Positions 26,905-39,366 of a DNA stretch of 64,000 nt are shown piece by piece; position 1 is the stretch's first letter; each line of letters opens with the position of its first letter. The DNA comes from Paraburkholderia sp. BCC1884 (GTDB lineage Bacteria; Pseudomonadota; Gammaproteobacteria; Burkholderiales; Burkholderiaceae): NCBI RefSeq assembly GCF_900996225.1, contig NZ_CAAJGL010000068.1, forward strand, positions 1,488,001 to 1,552,000, read 5' to 3'. A model generated the notes under the pieces. The model saw only the letters and a list, made by a program, of their open reading frames with translations, was not told the DNA's origin and ran no database searches. A program made the position numbers and the translations under genes.

Positions 26905-28206
26905 TTATTCGCTGCCGAGATAGAAATAGCGGAACAGGAAAATCGCGGCAATGATCCACACCACCAGCTTCACCTTGCGTGCCTGACCCGTCAGCAGCTT
27001 CAGCCCCGCGTACGAGATGAAGCCGAATGCGACGCCATTGGCGATGGAGTAGGTGAAGGGCATCAGCAGCGCGGTGAGCGCGGCCGGCACGACTTCGGTG
27101 GCGTCGTCCCACGGCAGGTCGAGCATTTCGCGCAACATCAGGCACGACACGTAGAGCAGTGCCGGCGCCGTTGCGTAGCCGGGCACTACGCCTGCCAGCG
27201 GGGCGAAGAACAACGCAGCGAGGAACAGCACGGCCACCGTGATCGCGGTGACACCGGTGCGGCCGCCGGCCTGCACGCCCGACGCGCTTTCGATATATGC
27301 CGTGGTCGACGACGTCCCGAGCATCGAGCCCGCGAGAATCGCCGTGCTATCGGCTAGCAGCGCGCGGTTCAGGCGGTGCATCTTGCCTTCCACCAGCAGC
27401 CCCGCACGATTGGCCACGCCCATCAGCGTGCCGGTCGCATCGAACAGTTCGACGAGGAAGAACACCAGGATCACGTTCAGTACGCCGCTGGACAACGCGC
27501 CGCGAATGTCGAGCTGGAACAGCGTCGGCGTGATCGACGGCGGGGCGGATACGATGCCGTGAAACTGGTTGCCGCCGAAGAAAAAGCTCAGCACCGTCAC
27601 GCCGACGATCCCGATCAGGATCGCACCGCGCACACGCAGATAGTCCAGCGTGACGATCGTGAAGAAGCCGATCACCGCGAGAATCACGTGCGGGTCGTGC
27701 AGATTGCCGAGCGTCACGAGCGTGGCCGGATTGCCGACCACCACGCCGGCTGTCTTCAGCGAAATGATCGCCAGAAAGAGGCCGATGCCGCCGGTGATCG
27801 CAATGCGGATGGAATGCGGAATACCGTTGACGATCACCTCGCGCACCCTGAACAGCGTGACGATCAGGAACAGGCAGCCCGAGATGAACACCGCGCCTAG
27901 CGCCGCTTGCCACGTAAAACCCATGCCCTTCACGACGGTGTACGCGAAGTACGCATTCAGACCCATGCCGGGCGCGAGCGCAATCGGATAATTCGCGTAG
28001 AGACCCATGATCAGCGAGGCCAGCGCGGCCACGATGCAGGTCGCGACGAAGACCGCGTCTTTCGGCATGCCGGCGTCGCCGAGAATCGCCGGATTGACGA
28101 AGATGATGTAGGCCATCGTCAGGAAAGTGGTCAGGCCGGCGAGCACTTCGGTGCGCAGATCGGTGCCGGCGGCGTCGAAGCCGAAGTAGCGTTTTATCGA
28201 GTCCAT
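26905..28206 (-). CDS. NCS2-family (AzgA-type) purine permease
   Basis: This 433-residue inner-membrane carrier has the AzgA-group signatures FGFDAAGTDLRTEVLAGLTT, MAYIIFVNPAIL, ANYPIALAPGMGLNAYFAY, LVELFDATGTLMGVA and STTAYIESASGVQAGGRTG. Members import adenine, guanine or hypoxanthine with protons. About 13-14 membrane segments fit the family. ATG 28206 (MDSIKRYFG) is chosen; a reading to 28269 adds 21 residues without a better ribosome site. No purine-related neighbour is present. Confidence 0.88.
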   Translation of the reverse strand: MDSIKRYFGFDAAGTDLRTEVLAGLTTFLTMAYIIFVNPAILGDAGMPKDAVFVATCIVAALASLIMGLYANYPIALAPGMGLNAYFAYTVVKGMGFTWQAALGAVFISGCLFLIVTLFRVREVIVNGIPHSIRIAITGGIGLFLAIISLKTAGVVVGNPATLVTLGNLHDPHVILAVIGFFTIVTLDYLRVRGAILIGIVGVTVLSFFFGGNQFHGIVSAPPSITPTLFQLDIRGALSSGVLNVILVFFLVELFDATGTLMGVANRAGLLVEGKMHRLNRALLADSTAILAGSMLGTSSTTAYIESASGVQAGGRTGVTAITVAVLFLAALFFAPLAGVVPGYATAPALLYVSCLMLREMLDLPWDDATEVVPAALTALLMPFTYSIANGVAFGFISYAGLKLLTGQARKVKLVVWIIAAIFLFRYFYLGSE

Positions 28207-28572
28207 GAGGCGGGTCTCTCGTCGTTCAGAAAGCGTTTCTTGTGATTGAGGCAGGGCAATCCGGAGCAACCGGCCGCGGGCCGGCGCTGAGGCTACGGCC
28301 GGATTGTAATCATGATTGGTGACGGCACGCCGTTTTGCGTCGACGAATCCTGCAAATTCGGCTTGTTATGCGGATTGCGGCAATGCGCGGATTCGAAGGG
28401 GCGAGATGATACCTTGCCGGCGCGGCGCGGCGCGCGGCCAGTGGGCAGAGAATCAGCGGGGAAGGGGGAACAGCGCGGGAAACGATGGAGAAACAACGGC
28501 AGGCCCGATCCAGCGTGCCCACGACCCTTGCGGTCATTGGCACGCCCGGCTTGCCGCGTCACGGCGAAACAC
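28207..28572. other. 366-base gap without a supported gene
   Basis: The gap upstream of the purine permease contains a small GC hairpin (CCGGCC 28270-28275 with GGCCGG 28279-28284) and an outer CAATCCGG/CCGGATTG pair around it. Purine riboswitch features were looked for and not seen. No coding frame looks real. Confidence 0.35.
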
Positions 28573-28830
28573 TTACTGGCTGATCGGTGCGCCCGATTCC
28601 TGCGCACGTCGTGCCGCGACGATGCGGCCGGCGCGCTGGGCATTGTCCGGATAGTCGATCCAGTCGAGCGGATCGTAGCCGGCGGCGCGCCAGGCGGCGA
28701 GATCGGCCTTGACTTCGGCACGCGTTTTCGGCGCCGAGGAGCCATAAGGCTGCGCAGTTTGCGCAACGGCGGCACTAATGCTGAAGACGGCCAACAGCGC
28801 GCCGAATCCGATTTTAGAAACGATGGTCAT
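28573..28830 (-). CDS. DUF4148 secreted protein
   Basis: This 85-residue protein has a signal peptide (MTIVSKIGFGALLAVFSISA, cleavage near AVAQ) and a mature DUF4148 region (TRAEVKADLAAWRAAGYDP to DWIDYPDNAQRAGRIVAARR). The family is numerous and mostly confined to Burkholderia and relatives, and its function is unknown. It is the only gene in its immediate transcription unit. It supports the taxonomic placement of the window. Confidence 0.85.
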   Translation of the reverse strand: MTIVSKIGFGALLAVFSISAAVAQTAQPYGSSAPKTRAEVKADLAAWRAAGYDPLDWIDYPDNAQRAGRIVAARRAQESGAPISQ

Positions 28831-28958
28831 GATGAGCTCCCATGGAGCGGTTAAAAGCAGGTCTGCATTCTAGATTTCCTGGACCTTCCGAGTAAGACGA
28901 CTAAACGAAATGCACCATTGCATCTGGAGAACCAAAGAAAGCCGGCGGTTATTCCCGC

Positions 28959-29732
28959 TCAAGGCGCCGTCGGCTTGATAAAGCGGTCGAGCACGGCGCT
29001 CAGCAGATCGATCGGCAGCGGGAATACGATGGTCGAATTCTTGTCGGCGGCGATGGTCGTGAGCGTCTGCAGATAGCGCAGCTGCATGGCCTGCGGCTGT
29101 TGCGCCAGCGTCTGCGCCGCTTCCAGAAGATGCTGCGAGGCCTGCAACTCGCCTTCGGCGTGAATCACCTTGGCGCGCCGTTCGCGTTCCGCCTCGGCCT
29201 GGCGGGCAATCGCGCGGATCATCGTTTCGTTGATGTCCACATGCTTGATCTCGACGATCGACACCTTGATACCCCACGCGTCCGTTTGCGCATCGAGCAC
29301 TTTCTGAATGTCGGCGTTCAACTGCTCGCGATCGGCCAGCAGTTCGTCGAGTTCATGTTTGCCGAGTACGGCACGCAACGTCGTTTGCGACAACTGGCTG
29401 GTCGCCTCGAAGTAGCGCGCGACCTGAATCACCGCCTTCTCCGGATCGACCACGCGGAAATACACCACTGCGTTGACCTTCACCGAGACGTTGTCGCGCG
29501 TGATGACGTCCTGCGGCGGCACGTCGAACACGACGGTGCGCAGATCCATGCGGACGGCTTGCTGCACGATCGGGATGATCAGCACGAGGCCCGGTCCCTT
29601 GACCTTCCAGAAGCGCCCGAGCATGAACACGACGCCGCGTTCGTATTCGCGAAAAATCCGTATCGACGACGCGATCAGCGCGGCCGCCAGCAGAATCAGG
29701 ATGCTGGTGAAGCCGAATGTGAAACCGATCAT
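28959..29732 (-). CDS. Slipin (stomatin-like SPFH) membrane protein
   Basis: This 257-residue protein has one N-terminal membrane segment ([17 protein letters not shown]) followed by an SPFH domain: [39 protein letters not shown] and [22 protein letters not shown]-terminal charged coiled-coil follows ([20 protein letters not shown]). Slipins form oligomeric membrane microdomain scaffolds and are classically paired with an NfeD protease, as here: the genes overlap by 4 bases and would be translated together. Confidence 0.92.
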   Translation of the reverse strand: MIGFTFGFTSILILLAAALIASSIRIFREYERGVVFMLGRFWKVKGPGLVLIIPIVQQAVRMDLRTVVFDVPPQDVITRDNVSVKVNAVVYFRVVDPEKAVIQVARYFEATSQLSQTTLRAVLGKHELDELLADREQLNADIQKVLDAQTDAWGIKVSIVEIKHVDINETMIRAIARQAEAERERRAKVIHAEGELQASQHLLEAAQTLAQQPQAMQLRYLQTLTTIAADKNSTIVFPLPIDLLSAVLDRFIKPTAP

Positions 29733-31261
29733 GAATGTTCTCCTTGTTGTAGCGCCTGCTCGGGCACGACGTTCAGCGTCAGTCCACGGCGCGCGGTGAC
29801 GCGCACCATGCGACCGGCCGCGACCGGGGCCGTGCTGGACACCCGCCAGCGTTCGCCGTGAACCTGCGCCCAGCCGGCGAGCGGAGCGGGCGCGACGTCG
29901 GCGCTTGTCGCGGGATGCGTGGCTTGATCCCTTGCTGTGTGCTCCGGCAACAGACCAGCGTCGAGCACCACCCCGAGACTCCCGATCAAGGCCTCCGAGC
30001 CCGTCACGACCGGGCGGCGCCGCGCGCGCAAGGCGAGCCGCGACACGCCCAGCACGAACGCCACGCTGAAGACGACCACGGCGGCGATCAGCGGCAGCGG
30101 AATGCCGTAGCCGGGCACGTCGGTATCGATCAGCATCAGCGCGCCGATCACGAACGCGACCACGCCGCCGAAGCCGAGCGAGCCGAAGGTCGGCAGAAAC
30201 GCCTCGCCGATCAGGAACGCGATACCCAGAAAAATCAGCCCGAGGCCGACGTAGTTGATCGGCAACATCTGCATGGCGAACAAACCGACCAGCAGGCTGA
30301 TCGCACCGACCACGCCCGGCAGCACGAAGCCCGGATTGGCGAATTCGAAGAACAGGCCGTACATGCCGATCATCAACAGAATCAGCGCGACATTGGGGTC
30401 GGTGACGACGGCCAGGAAATGACTGCGCCAGTCCGCTTCGAGTGAGACGAGCGGGGCGTGCGCGGTGGCGAGGGTCGTGGTCCCGCTGCGGGTGGTCACG
30501 TTGCGGCCGTCCAGTTGACGCAGCAGGTCGGGCACGTCGCGCGCATTCAGATCGACGACGTGTTGCGCGAGCGCCTCCGCCGCCGACAGGCTGACCGCTT
30601 CGCGCACGGCGCGCTCGGCCCAGTCGGCGTTGCGGCCGCGCATTTGCGCCAGGCCGCGAATGTAGGCGGCCGCGTCGTGGACCTGCTTGCGTCGTTCGGT
30701 CGACTGGCTGTCGAGCGCAAGCGTGCCCGAGGCGGGCGGCCTGGCAGCGCCCGCAGGCGGTTCGGCGGCCCCCAGTCCCATCTGGATCGGTGTCGCCGCG
30801 CCGAGGTTGGTGCCTGGCGCCATCGCCGCGATATGGCTGGCGTACACGATGTAGGTGCCGGCGCTCGCCGCCCGCGCGCCGCTCGGCGCAATAAAGGTGG
30901 CCACCGGCACGGGCGAAGCGAGTATCGCCTTGATGATCTGACGCATCGACGTATCGAGGCCGCCCGGCGTATCGAGTTGCAGCACGGCAAGCTGCGCTCG
31001 CTCGTCAGCCGCGCGTTGCAGGCTACGTACGATGAAATCGGCGCTGGCCGGACCGATCGCGCCGCTCACCGGAATCAGCACCACGCTGCCTGGTGCGAGC
31101 GCCGCCCGCAGCGGCGCCGCGAATTCGCACGATGCGAACCCGACAGCCAACAGCACGCCGAGCGCGATCATGCCGCGCATCAACCGGCCCACGACGCCGT
31201 CACGGATAAACGGCGTGGGCGGACCGGACTGCCGGAACGGGAGACGTGGATACGTACTCAT
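29729..31261 (-). CDS. NfeD-type membrane serine protease (ClpP-like domain plus NfeD)
   Basis: This protein of about 510 residues starts with a signal/anchor segment. A ClpP-class protease domain follows ([20 protein letters not shown], the [20 protein letters not shown] nucleophile region and a downstream Lys). Next comes a block of about four membrane helices ([20 protein letters not shown] onward) and a C-terminal NfeD OB-fold domain ([16 protein letters not shown] to [14 protein letters not shown]). It presumably cleaves the slipin partner at the membrane. ATG 31261 is used; an internal Met at MRGMIALGV is an alternative. Confidence 0.88.
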   Translation of the reverse strand: MSTYPRLPFRQSGPPTPFIRDGVVGRLMRGMIALGVLLAVGFASCEFAAPLRAALAPGSVVLIPVSGAIGPASADFIVRSLQRAADERAQLAVLQLDTPGGLDTSMRQIIKAILASPVPVATFIAPSGARAASAGTYIVYASHIAAMAPGTNLGAATPIQMGLGAAEPPAGAARPPASGTLALDSQSTERRKQVHDAAAYIRGLAQMRGRNADWAERAVREAVSLSAAEALAQHVVDLNARDVPDLLRQLDGRNVTTRSGTTTLATAHAPLVSLEADWRSHFLAVVTDPNVALILLMIGMYGLFFEFANPGFVLPGVVGAISLLVGLFAMQMLPINYVGLGLIFLGIAFLIGEAFLPTFGSLGFGGVVAFVIGALMLIDTDVPGYGIPLPLIAAVVVFSVAFVLGVSRLALRARRRPVVTGSEALIGSLGVVLDAGLLPEHTARDQATHPATSADVAPAPLAGWAQVHGERWRVSSTAPVAAGRMVRVTARRGLTLNVVPEQALQQGEHS

Positions 31262-31344
31262 CGCTGACGGCTGCCGCGCCGCCTCGACAGGTATCGACCG
31301 GCGCGGGCCGCTACTCCAGGAAAGGCTGGCCTGCGCTTTACAGC

Positions 31345-32388
31345 TTAGTCCGATTCCGCCGCGCGCGTGAAATCCGCCCGCGACGCGGCGGGCCGGTAGT
31401 CGGTCGGCCGCATGCCGGTCCATTTGCGAAACGCGCGATGAAACGCGCTCGGTTCCGCGAAGCCCACGGCGGCGGCAATGTCGGCGATCGTACGGTCGGT
31501 ATCCTGCAACTCGCCGATCGCGATGTCGCGCCGCAAATCATCCTTGATCGACTGGTAGGTATAGCCTTCCTGTTTCAAACGACGCCGCATGGTCGCCTCG
31601 GCGACGTTCAGGCGCGCGGCCATCTGATCGGCGGCGGGCCACGCAGTCATGGGCAGCGCGCGCAGCATCTTGCGCACCCGCGCCGCGAGCGAGCCCGCAT
31701 TGCGGTACTTGACGATGAAACTCGCCGGCGCGTCGCGCAGAAAAGGTTTGACCGACTGGGTCGTCTGGATGACGGGCAAGTCGAGGAAGGCTGGCGACAG
31801 ATCGACGTACGACTCGGTCTGATCGAAACTCATCTGGTCGCAGAAGATCAGCCGGTATTCGTGCGCGGCGGGCGGCTCGGCGCAGCGAAAGCGCGCTTCG
31901 AGCAAGGGAATGCGCCGCCCGACCAGCCAGCACACCAGACCGTAGACGAGGATGAACCACGTCGCATAGGCGAACATGGCCGGCGCCGGCGCGTGTTCGC
32001 TTTCGATGAAGCGCAGCCGTACACGCCCGGCGTCGGTATCGATTTGTGCGCCGAGGTCGTCGAGAACGAGACGCATGAAGCCGACCGCGCGAGCGAGCGC
32101 TTGCGCGCCGTTGCGGGCGGTCAGCGCCGCGCGGGTCATCGCGACGAAGCTGCCGCTTTTCATGCGGCGGGAGTCCTGGCCGAAGAATTCGTCGTCCAGC
32201 GCGCGCGCGATGCCGGCCCACAGCGCGCCGTATTGCGCCGCCGACACCCGGCTTTTGGGCGACGCGAGCAGCGGCGCCGCGATACCCGCGGCTTCGGCGA
32301 GCGGTCGCGCGTCGAAGCCGCTCGCCCGCGCCCGCGCCAGGGTTTCTTCCACCATGCTGACGGAAATCGTGCCTTTATCGTTTTTCAT
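31345..32388 (-). CDS. AraC-family regulator with AraC-type arabinose-binding-like N-terminus (OruR type)
   Basis: This 347-residue protein has a PF12625-like N-terminal domain ([16 protein letters not shown] to the [20 protein letters not shown] segment) and a C-terminal double HTH ([20 protein letters not shown] and [20 protein letters not shown]). OruR-type proteins activate amino-acid or fatty-acid catabolism. It is divergent from the valine/isobutyryl-CoA operon with a 266-base gap, so it is the probable regulator of that operon. This is inference from position. Confidence 0.82.
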   Translation of the reverse strand: MKNDKGTISVSMVEETLARARASGFDARPLAEAAGIAAPLLASPKSRVSAAQYGALWAGIARALDDEFFGQDSRRMKSGSFVAMTRAALTARNGAQALARAVGFMRLVLDDLGAQIDTDAGRVRLRFIESEHAPAPAMFAYATWFILVYGLVCWLVGRRIPLLEARFRCAEPPAAHEYRLIFCDQMSFDQTESYVDLSPAFLDLPVIQTTQSVKPFLRDAPASFIVKYRNAGSLAARVRKMLRALPMTAWPAADQMAARLNVAEATMRRRLKQEGYTYQSIKDDLRRDIAIGELQDTDRTIADIAAAVGFAEPSAFHRAFRKWTGMRPTDYRPAASRADFTRAAESD

Positions 32389-32654
32389 GCGGTTCGGGTC
32401 CAGCTGGCAAAAGCGCTCAACGTTTTCCTTGTGGTCAATCGGCTAAGGCCATGAAATTGCGGCGTGAACGGCGCTTGCATGGTAACAGTATGGCAAATGC
32501 GCTCACCGAGAATGAGCGGGCTGAGCATCGAAGCTGGCCGGCGGCTTGCCTACACTTAGCTTTGATGGATCGCGGGCGGCCTCGTCAGGAGACAGTGGGG
32601 CACGCGGGCAAAACAGCCGCGACCGGACACCAGGCACAGCATAGGATCGAGCCC

Positions 32655-33788
32655 ATGGACAGCTTCTACACCGACGAACAGCGGATGATCCGCGACGCCG
32701 CGCGCGACTTCGCCACCGAACAACTCGCGCCCCATGCGGCGCAATGGGACCGCGAGGCGCAATTGCCCGCGGAAGTCGTCCGGCAGATGGGCGAACTCGG
32801 CTTTCTCGGCATGATCGTGCCGGCCGAGTGGGGCGGCTCCTACACTGACTACGTGGCCTACGCGCTCGCTATCGAAGAAATCGCGGCAGGCTGCGCGTCG
32901 TGCGCCACCCTGATGAGCGTGCACAATTCGGTCGGCTGCGGGCCGATCCTCAACTTCGGCAACGCCGCGCAAAAAGACCTCTATCTGCAAGATCTCGCCA
33001 CCGGCCGTCTGGTCGGCGCGTTTTGCCTGACCGAGCCGCAAGCGGGCTCGGAGGCGAACAACCTGCGCACGCGCGCGGTCTTGCAGGACGGCAAGTGGAT
33101 TCTGAACGGCAGCAAGCAGTTCGTGACCAACGGCTCGCGTGCCGATCTCGCGATCGTGTTTGCCGTCACCGATCCGGATCTCGGCAAGCGCGGCCTGTCC
33201 GCCTTCATCGTGCCGACCGGTACGCCGGGCTTCAACGTCGGCAAGCCTGAGCACAAGATGGGCATTCGCGCGTCCGACACCTGCCCGATTTCGCTCGACG
33301 ATTGCGCCGTGCCCGAAGCCAATCTGCTCGGCGAACCGGGCGAGGGTTTGCGCATTGCGCTGTCGAATCTGGAGGGCGGGCGCATCGGCATCGCCGCGCA
33401 GGCGCTCGGCATTGCACGGGCCGCCTTCGACGCCGCGCGCGGCTACGCCAGCGAACGCGTGCAGTTCGGCAAGGCGCTCAAGGAGCATCAGACCATCGCC
33501 AACATGCTCGCGGACATGACCACGCAGCTGAATGCCGCGCGCCTGCTCGTGCATCACGCGGCACGCTTGCGCACGGAAGGCAAGCCGTGTTTGTCCGAGG
33601 CTTCGCAGGCGAAACTATTCGCGTCAGAAATGGCCGAAACAGTCTGCTCGAAAGCAATTCAGATTCACGGCGGGTATGGCTATCTCGAGGACTACGCGGT
33701 GGAGCGTCACTATCGCGATGCGCGCATCACGCAGATTTACGAAGGAACCAGCGAAGTGCAGCGCATGGTGATCGCGCGCAGTGTTTAA
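32655..33788 (+). CDS. Acyl-CoA dehydrogenase, probable isobutyryl-CoA dehydrogenase
   Basis: This 377-residue flavoprotein has the family motifs [59 protein letters not shown] and the C-terminal [20 protein letters not shown], which contains the segment just before the catalytic-glutamate loop ([18 protein letters not shown]). It opens the valine-catabolism operon, so isobutyryl-CoA to methacrylyl-CoA is the likely reaction. ATG 32655 is chosen with AGGAT about 10 bases upstream. Short-chain specificity is inferred from context. Confidence 0.88.
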   Translation: MDSFYTDEQRMIRDAARDFATEQLAPHAAQWDREAQLPAEVVRQMGELGFLGMIVPAEWGGSYTDYVAYALAIEEIAAGCASCATLMSVHNSVGCGPILNFGNAAQKDLYLQDLATGRLVGAFCLTEPQAGSEANNLRTRAVLQDGKWILNGSKQFVTNGSRADLAIVFAVTDPDLGKRGLSAFIVPTGTPGFNVGKPEHKMGIRASDTCPISLDDCAVPEANLLGEPGEGLRIALSNLEGGRIGIAAQALGIARAAFDAARGYASERVQFGKALKEHQTIANMLADMTTQLNAARLLVHHAARLRTEGKPCLSEASQAKLFASEMAETVCSKAIQIHGGYGYLEDYAVERHYRDARITQIYEGTSEVQRMVIARSV

Positions 33789-33886
33789 ACGCGAACGAGC
33801 TTGCGTTTGAGCGCAAAATAGCTTGCCTGGCCAAGGCTGGGCGAAGCAAAAAAACGGAGCGCGGAACGCGCCACATGGAGACGACG

Positions 33887-35578
33887 ATGACTGCAGCGAA
33901 AGCCTTTTTCGACGCGCGCGATCTGCTATTGCGCCATCGAACCGACTACGAGCTTGCTTACCGCGAATTCGCGTGGCCGGCGTTGGGCGAGTTCAACTGG
34001 GCGCTGGATTACTTCGACGTGATCGCGCGCGGCAACGACAACCCGGCGCTGTGGATCGTCGACGACCCGGCCAGCGACGGCCTGCGGTTGTCGTACGCGC
34101 AAATGTCGGAACGCTCGGCGCGCATGGCGAATTTCCTGCGCAGTGTCGGCGTCGGACGAGGCGACCGTTTGCTGCTGATGCTGCCGAACCGCGTCGAACT
34201 GTGGGACGTGATGCTCGCGGCGATGAAGCTCGGCGCGATCGTCCTGCCCGCCACCACCCAGCTGTCCGCCGACGACGTGCGCGACCGTGTGCAGATCGGC
34301 GGCGCGAAATTCGTGGTGGTCGATAGCGCGGAGCTGGACAAGTTCGATGCGCTCGACGTGCCGCTCACGCGGTTGTCGGCCGGCACGCCGCGCGAAGGCT
34401 GGATCGATCTGGCCGCTGCCTACGAAGCATCGCCGGACTTCACGCCGGACGGCGTCACGCACGCCACCGATCCGATGCTGCTGTACTTCACCTCGGGTAC
34501 CACCTCGAAGCCGAAGCTGGTCGAACATACGCATCAAAGCTATCCGGTCGGGCATCTGTCGACGATGTACTGGATCGGCCTGCAACCCAACGACATCCAC
34601 TGGAATATCAGCTCGCCGGGCTGGGCCAAGCACGCCTGGAGTTGCTTCTACGCACCGTGGAATGCGCAGGCCTGCGTGTTCGTCTACAACTTCCCGCGCT
34701 TCGTGCCGAAAGAGACGCTGAACGTGCTCGTGCGCTTCAACGTGACCACGCTGTGCGCGCCGCCGACCGTCTGGCGCATGCTGGTGCAGGAGCCGCTGAC
34801 CGAGTACCCGGTGAAGCTGCGCGAGATCGTCGGCGCGGGTGAGCCGCTGAATCCGGAGATCATCGAACGCGTCAGGCATGCATGGAACATCACGATTCGC
34901 GACGGTTTCGGCCAGACCGAGACGACTTGCCAGATCGGCAACTCGCCGGGGCAACCGGTGGTCGCCGGTTCGATGGGTCGGCCGCTGCCGGGCTACAAAA
35001 TCGAGTTGCTCGATGCCGACGATCAGCCCGTTACCGAAGGCGAAATCGCCTTGCCGCTTGCCGACCGTCCGCTCGGTTTGATGACCGGCTACGCGAACAA
35101 CCCCAAAGCCACCGAGCAGGCCATGCGTAACGGCTTCTACCGCACCTCGGACGTCGCATTGCGCCGCGACGACGGCTACTACATCTACGTCGGCCGAGCC
35201 GACGACGTTTTCAAATCGTCCGACTATCGCCTGAGTCCGTTCGAACTCGAAAGCGTGCTGATCGAACACGAGGCAATCGGCGAGGCCGCTGTCGTGCCGA
35301 GCGCCGACGCCTTGCGTCTGTCCGTGCCGAAGGCGTTCGTCACCGTGCGTCAGGGCTACGAAGCCGGACCGGAACTCGCGCGCGCCGTATTCGCGTTCTC
35401 GCGCGAAAAGCTCGCGCCGTACAAGCGGATTCGCCGTCTGCAATTCAGCGATTTACCCAAGACCATCTCCGGCAAGATTCGCCGCGTCGAGTTGCGGCGC
35501 CGCGAAATGGAGCGCACGGCGGAACCCGCGCGACTGCCCGATGAGTATTGGGAAGAGGACTTTCCGGATCTGCGTTGA
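33887..35578 (+). CDS. AMP-forming acyl-CoA synthetase
   Basis: This protein of about 563 residues is of the ANL adenylating superfamily: the P-loop-like YFTSGTTSKPKLVEH, GFGQTETTCQIGN, TSDVALRRDDGYYIYVGRAD and the catalytic C-terminal lysine region LPKTISGKIRRVEL. ATG 33887 has GGAG 6 bases upstream; an earlier in-frame ATG 33875 is less supported. It sits between the isobutyryl-CoA dehydrogenase and mmsA genes, so a branched or short-chain acid such as isobutyrate or methacrylate is a plausible substrate. Related medium-chain synthetases (AcsM-like) are also similar. Confidence 0.85.
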   Translation: MTAAKAFFDARDLLLRHRTDYELAYREFAWPALGEFNWALDYFDVIARGNDNPALWIVDDPASDGLRLSYAQMSERSARMANFLRSVGVGRGDRLLLMLPNRVELWDVMLAAMKLGAIVLPATTQLSADDVRDRVQIGGAKFVVVDSAELDKFDALDVPLTRLSAGTPREGWIDLAAAYEASPDFTPDGVTHATDPMLLYFTSGTTSKPKLVEHTHQSYPVGHLSTMYWIGLQPNDIHWNISSPGWAKHAWSCFYAPWNAQACVFVYNFPRFVPKETLNVLVRFNVTTLCAPPTVWRMLVQEPLTEYPVKLREIVGAGEPLNPEIIERVRHAWNITIRDGFGQTETTCQIGNSPGQPVVAGSMGRPLPGYKIELLDADDQPVTEGEIALPLADRPLGLMTGYANNPKATEQAMRNGFYRTSDVALRRDDGYYIYVGRADDVFKSSDYRLSPFELESVLIEHEAIGEAAVVPSADALRLSVPKAFVTVRQGYEAGPELARAVFAFSREKLAPYKRIRRLQFSDLPKTISGKIRRVELRRREMERTAEPARLPDEYWEEDFPDLR

Positions 35579-35637
35579 TCCTTTTTATTCCCAGTCAATG
35601 CCCGGCCGCGATGCGGCCACTGCACAGGAGTTTCAGC

Positions 35638-37158
<1,521 letters not shown>

Positions 37159-37197
37159 GCGCGTGATCTGACTACGCGAACACACGGAGACGAGATC

Positions 37198-38103
37198 ATG
37201 AAAATAGGCTTTATCGGACTCGGCAACATGGGTGCGCCGATGGCGCTCAACCTGCTCAAAGCGGGTCACGCTGTGAACGTATTCGACCTGAACGCACAAG
37301 CCGTGCAGACGCTGGTCGACGCGGGCGCGAAGGCTTCGGCTTCGCCGAAAGCAGCCGTAGCCGACGTGGAATGCGTCATCACGATGCTGCCCGCCGCGGC
37401 CCACGTGCGCAGCGTGCTCAGCGCGGACGACGGTGTATTGGCCGGCATTCCGAAGGGTGTGACGATCATCGACTCGAGCACGATCGACCCGGCCAGTGTG
37501 AAGGCCTGCGCCGAGCTCGCGGCGCAGCGCGGCAACACCTTTGTCGATGCGCCCGTCTCGGGCGGCACCGGCGGCGCGGCGGCGGGCACGCTGACCTTCA
37601 TGGTCGGCGGCAGCGCGAGCGCGTATGAACAGGTCAAGCCGGTGCTCTCGGCGATGGGCAAGAACATCGTGCATTGCGGCGACACCGGCACGGGGCAGGT
37701 CGCCAAGATCTGCAACAACCTCGTGCTCGGCATCACGATGGCGGGCGTGGCGGAGGCGATGTCGCTGGGTGAAGCGCTCGGCATCGACCCGAAAGTGCTG
37801 GGCGGCATCATCAATACGTCGACCGGGCGCTGCTGGAGTTCGGACACGTATAACCCGATGCCCGGCGTGATCGAAACCGCGCCGTCCACGCGCGGCTACA
37901 CCGGCGGCTTCGGCACGGACCTGATGCTCAAAGACCTGGGTCTCGCCACCGACGCCGCCAAGACCGCGCGTCAACCGGTCTATCTCGGCGCACTCGCGCA
38001 ACAGCTTTATCAGACGATGAGTACGAAAGGCGCCGGACGTCTCGACTTCTCCGCGGTGATCAAGCTGTACCGGCAGGACGGCAAGGACGGCGGCGCGTCA
38101 TGA
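37198..38103 (+). CDS. mmsB: 3-hydroxyisobutyrate dehydrogenase
   Basis: This 301-residue beta-hydroxyacid dehydrogenase has an N-terminal NAD site IGFIGLGNMGAPMALNLLK, the substrate motif FVDAPVSGGTGGAAAGTLTF and the catalytic-lysine helix GQVAKICNNLVLGITMAGV. It oxidises 3-hydroxyisobutyrate to methylmalonate semialdehyde, the substrate of the adjacent MmsA. The 3' end overlaps the next gene by 4 bases (ATGA), indicating coupled translation. The substrate assignment rests on the family plus the mmsA neighbour. Confidence 0.93.
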   Translation: MKIGFIGLGNMGAPMALNLLKAGHAVNVFDLNAQAVQTLVDAGAKASASPKAAVADVECVITMLPAAAHVRSVLSADDGVLAGIPKGVTIIDSSTIDPASVKACAELAAQRGNTFVDAPVSGGTGGAAAGTLTFMVGGSASAYEQVKPVLSAMGKNIVHCGDTGTGQVAKICNNLVLGITMAGVAEAMSLGEALGIDPKVLGGIINTSTGRCWSSDTYNPMPGVIETAPSTRGYTGGFGTDLMLKDLGLATDAAKTARQPVYLGALAQQLYQTMSTKGAGRLDFSAVIKLYRQDGKDGGAS

Positions 38104-39296
38104 TCGGGCTCGACTACGTCCATGAAGGTGCCTTCGCGCTGCAGAGCGCCTCGTCCGCCTCCTCCACCTCGTCGGCTTGGGAGGCCGAGGCGGAACGCGA
38201 GATTCTGTTTCGCGTCGTCAACCGGGTGGCGATCCTCACGCTGAACCGGCCGGCCGCGCTCAACGCGCTGTCGCATGCGATGGTGCGTGAGCTTGCCGTG
38301 CTGGTCGAACATTGCCGCACCGACGACAGCATCGCTGCGCTCGTGCTGAAAGGCGCGGGCGCCAAGGGATTTTGCGCCGGCGGCGACGTGCGCGAAGTGC
38401 ACCGGCTGGCGACGAACGGCGATAACCGGTGGCTGGCGTTTTTTGTCGACGAATACCGGCTCGACTATGCGCTGCACACGTTTCCGAAGCCGGTCGTCGC
38501 GTTGCTCGACGGTATCGCGATGGGCGGGGGCATGGGGCTCGGCCAGGGCGCGCGGCTGCGCATCGTCACCGAACGCAGCAAGATCGCCATGCCGGAGACG
38601 CGCATCGGCTTTTTGCCGGATGTCGGCGCAACCCGTTTCTTGAGCGTGATGCCCGCGGAAGCGGCGTTGTACGTGGGCCTGACCGGCGCGACCTTGTCGG
38701 GCGCCGACGCGCTGCGCCTGCAACTCGCCGATCTGTGCGTCCCTGCGGAATGGCTCGCGAGTTTCGAGGAGCGCCTGCAACGCATGTCGCACGAGGGCGA
38801 TCTGATGGCGTCTTTGCGCGCCGTGTTCGAGCCGCCGTGCAACATCGTTCCGCATGCGGCGCTGGAAGCGTCGACACCGCTGATCCTGCGACACTTCGAC
38901 CGCCGTTCGGGCGTCGAGCGCATGCTCGCAACCCTGCGCCACGATCTGGAGCGCGAACCCGCGCGCGAGCTCAAGCAATGGTTGCAAACCGCCTATGACG
39001 CGCTCGCCAGCCACTCGCCGACGATGCTCTACGTCACCCGCGAAGCGTTGCTGCGAGGCCGTCAGATGACACTCGCGGAATGCTTGCGCATGGAGTTGGG
39101 CATCGTCAAACGGGTGATCGAGGAGGGCGACTTCTGTGAAGGCGTGCGCGCGCAGTTGATCGACAAGGACCGCAAGCCACGCTGGGCGCCCGCCACGCTC
39201 GCAGAAGTGCGGCCTGAACGGGTGCGGCATTTGCTGGCGTCGCCGTGGAAGAAGGAGGCGCATCCGTTGGCGGGATTGGGCGAACAGGCGGCCTGA
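38100..39296 (+). CDS. 3-hydroxyisobutyryl-CoA hydrolase (enoyl-CoA hydratase family)
   Basis: This 398-residue crotonase-fold protein has ILTLNRPAALNALSHAMVRE, AKGFCAGGDVREVHRLAT, AIGMGGGMGLGQGARLRIVT-like GIAMGGGMGLGQGARL and the LPDVGATRFLS segment. The C-terminal half is longer than in plain hydratases, as in HIBCH-type hydrolases. It removes CoA from 3-hydroxyisobutyryl-CoA so that MmsB can act. Ser-rich residues 16-25 are an unusual N-terminal insert. A dedicated methacrylyl-CoA hydratase gene is not seen in this operon. Confidence 0.88.
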   Translation: MIGLDYVHEGAFALQSASSASSTSSAWEAEAEREILFRVVNRVAILTLNRPAALNALSHAMVRELAVLVEHCRTDDSIAALVLKGAGAKGFCAGGDVREVHRLATNGDNRWLAFFVDEYRLDYALHTFPKPVVALLDGIAMGGGMGLGQGARLRIVTERSKIAMPETRIGFLPDVGATRFLSVMPAEAALYVGLTGATLSGADALRLQLADLCVPAEWLASFEERLQRMSHEGDLMASLRAVFEPPCNIVPHAALEASTPLILRHFDRRSGVERMLATLRHDLEREPARELKQWLQTAYDALASHSPTMLYVTREALLRGRQMTLAECLRMELGIVKRVIEEGDFCEGVRAQLIDKDRKPRWAPATLAEVRPERVRHLLASPWKKEAHPLAGLGEQAA

Positions 39297-39329
39297 ACTG
39301 ACGGCGCGGCGATGATTGCTGCGGAAACG

Positions 39330-39366
39330 ATGCACCGGCCGCGCTCGCAGCCGGTGCATTTTTCTT
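39330..39366 (+). terminator. Intrinsic terminator of the valine operon
   Basis: ATGCACCGGC (39330-39339) pairs with GCCGGTGCAT (39350-39359) and is followed by TTTTCTTT. It is 34 bases after the hydrolase stop and before the CsbD genes, so it separates the two units. Confidence 0.8.

Noticed and set aside
28207..28572. Possible purine riboswitch before the NCS2 permease
   Set aside because: No purine-riboswitch core pattern was found on the minus strand; the hairpins seen are plain GC stems.
33926..35443. A 505-codon minus-strand frame across the acyl-CoA synthetase gene
   Set aside because: Shadow composition (many Arg/His/Gln) and fully antisense to a clear gene.
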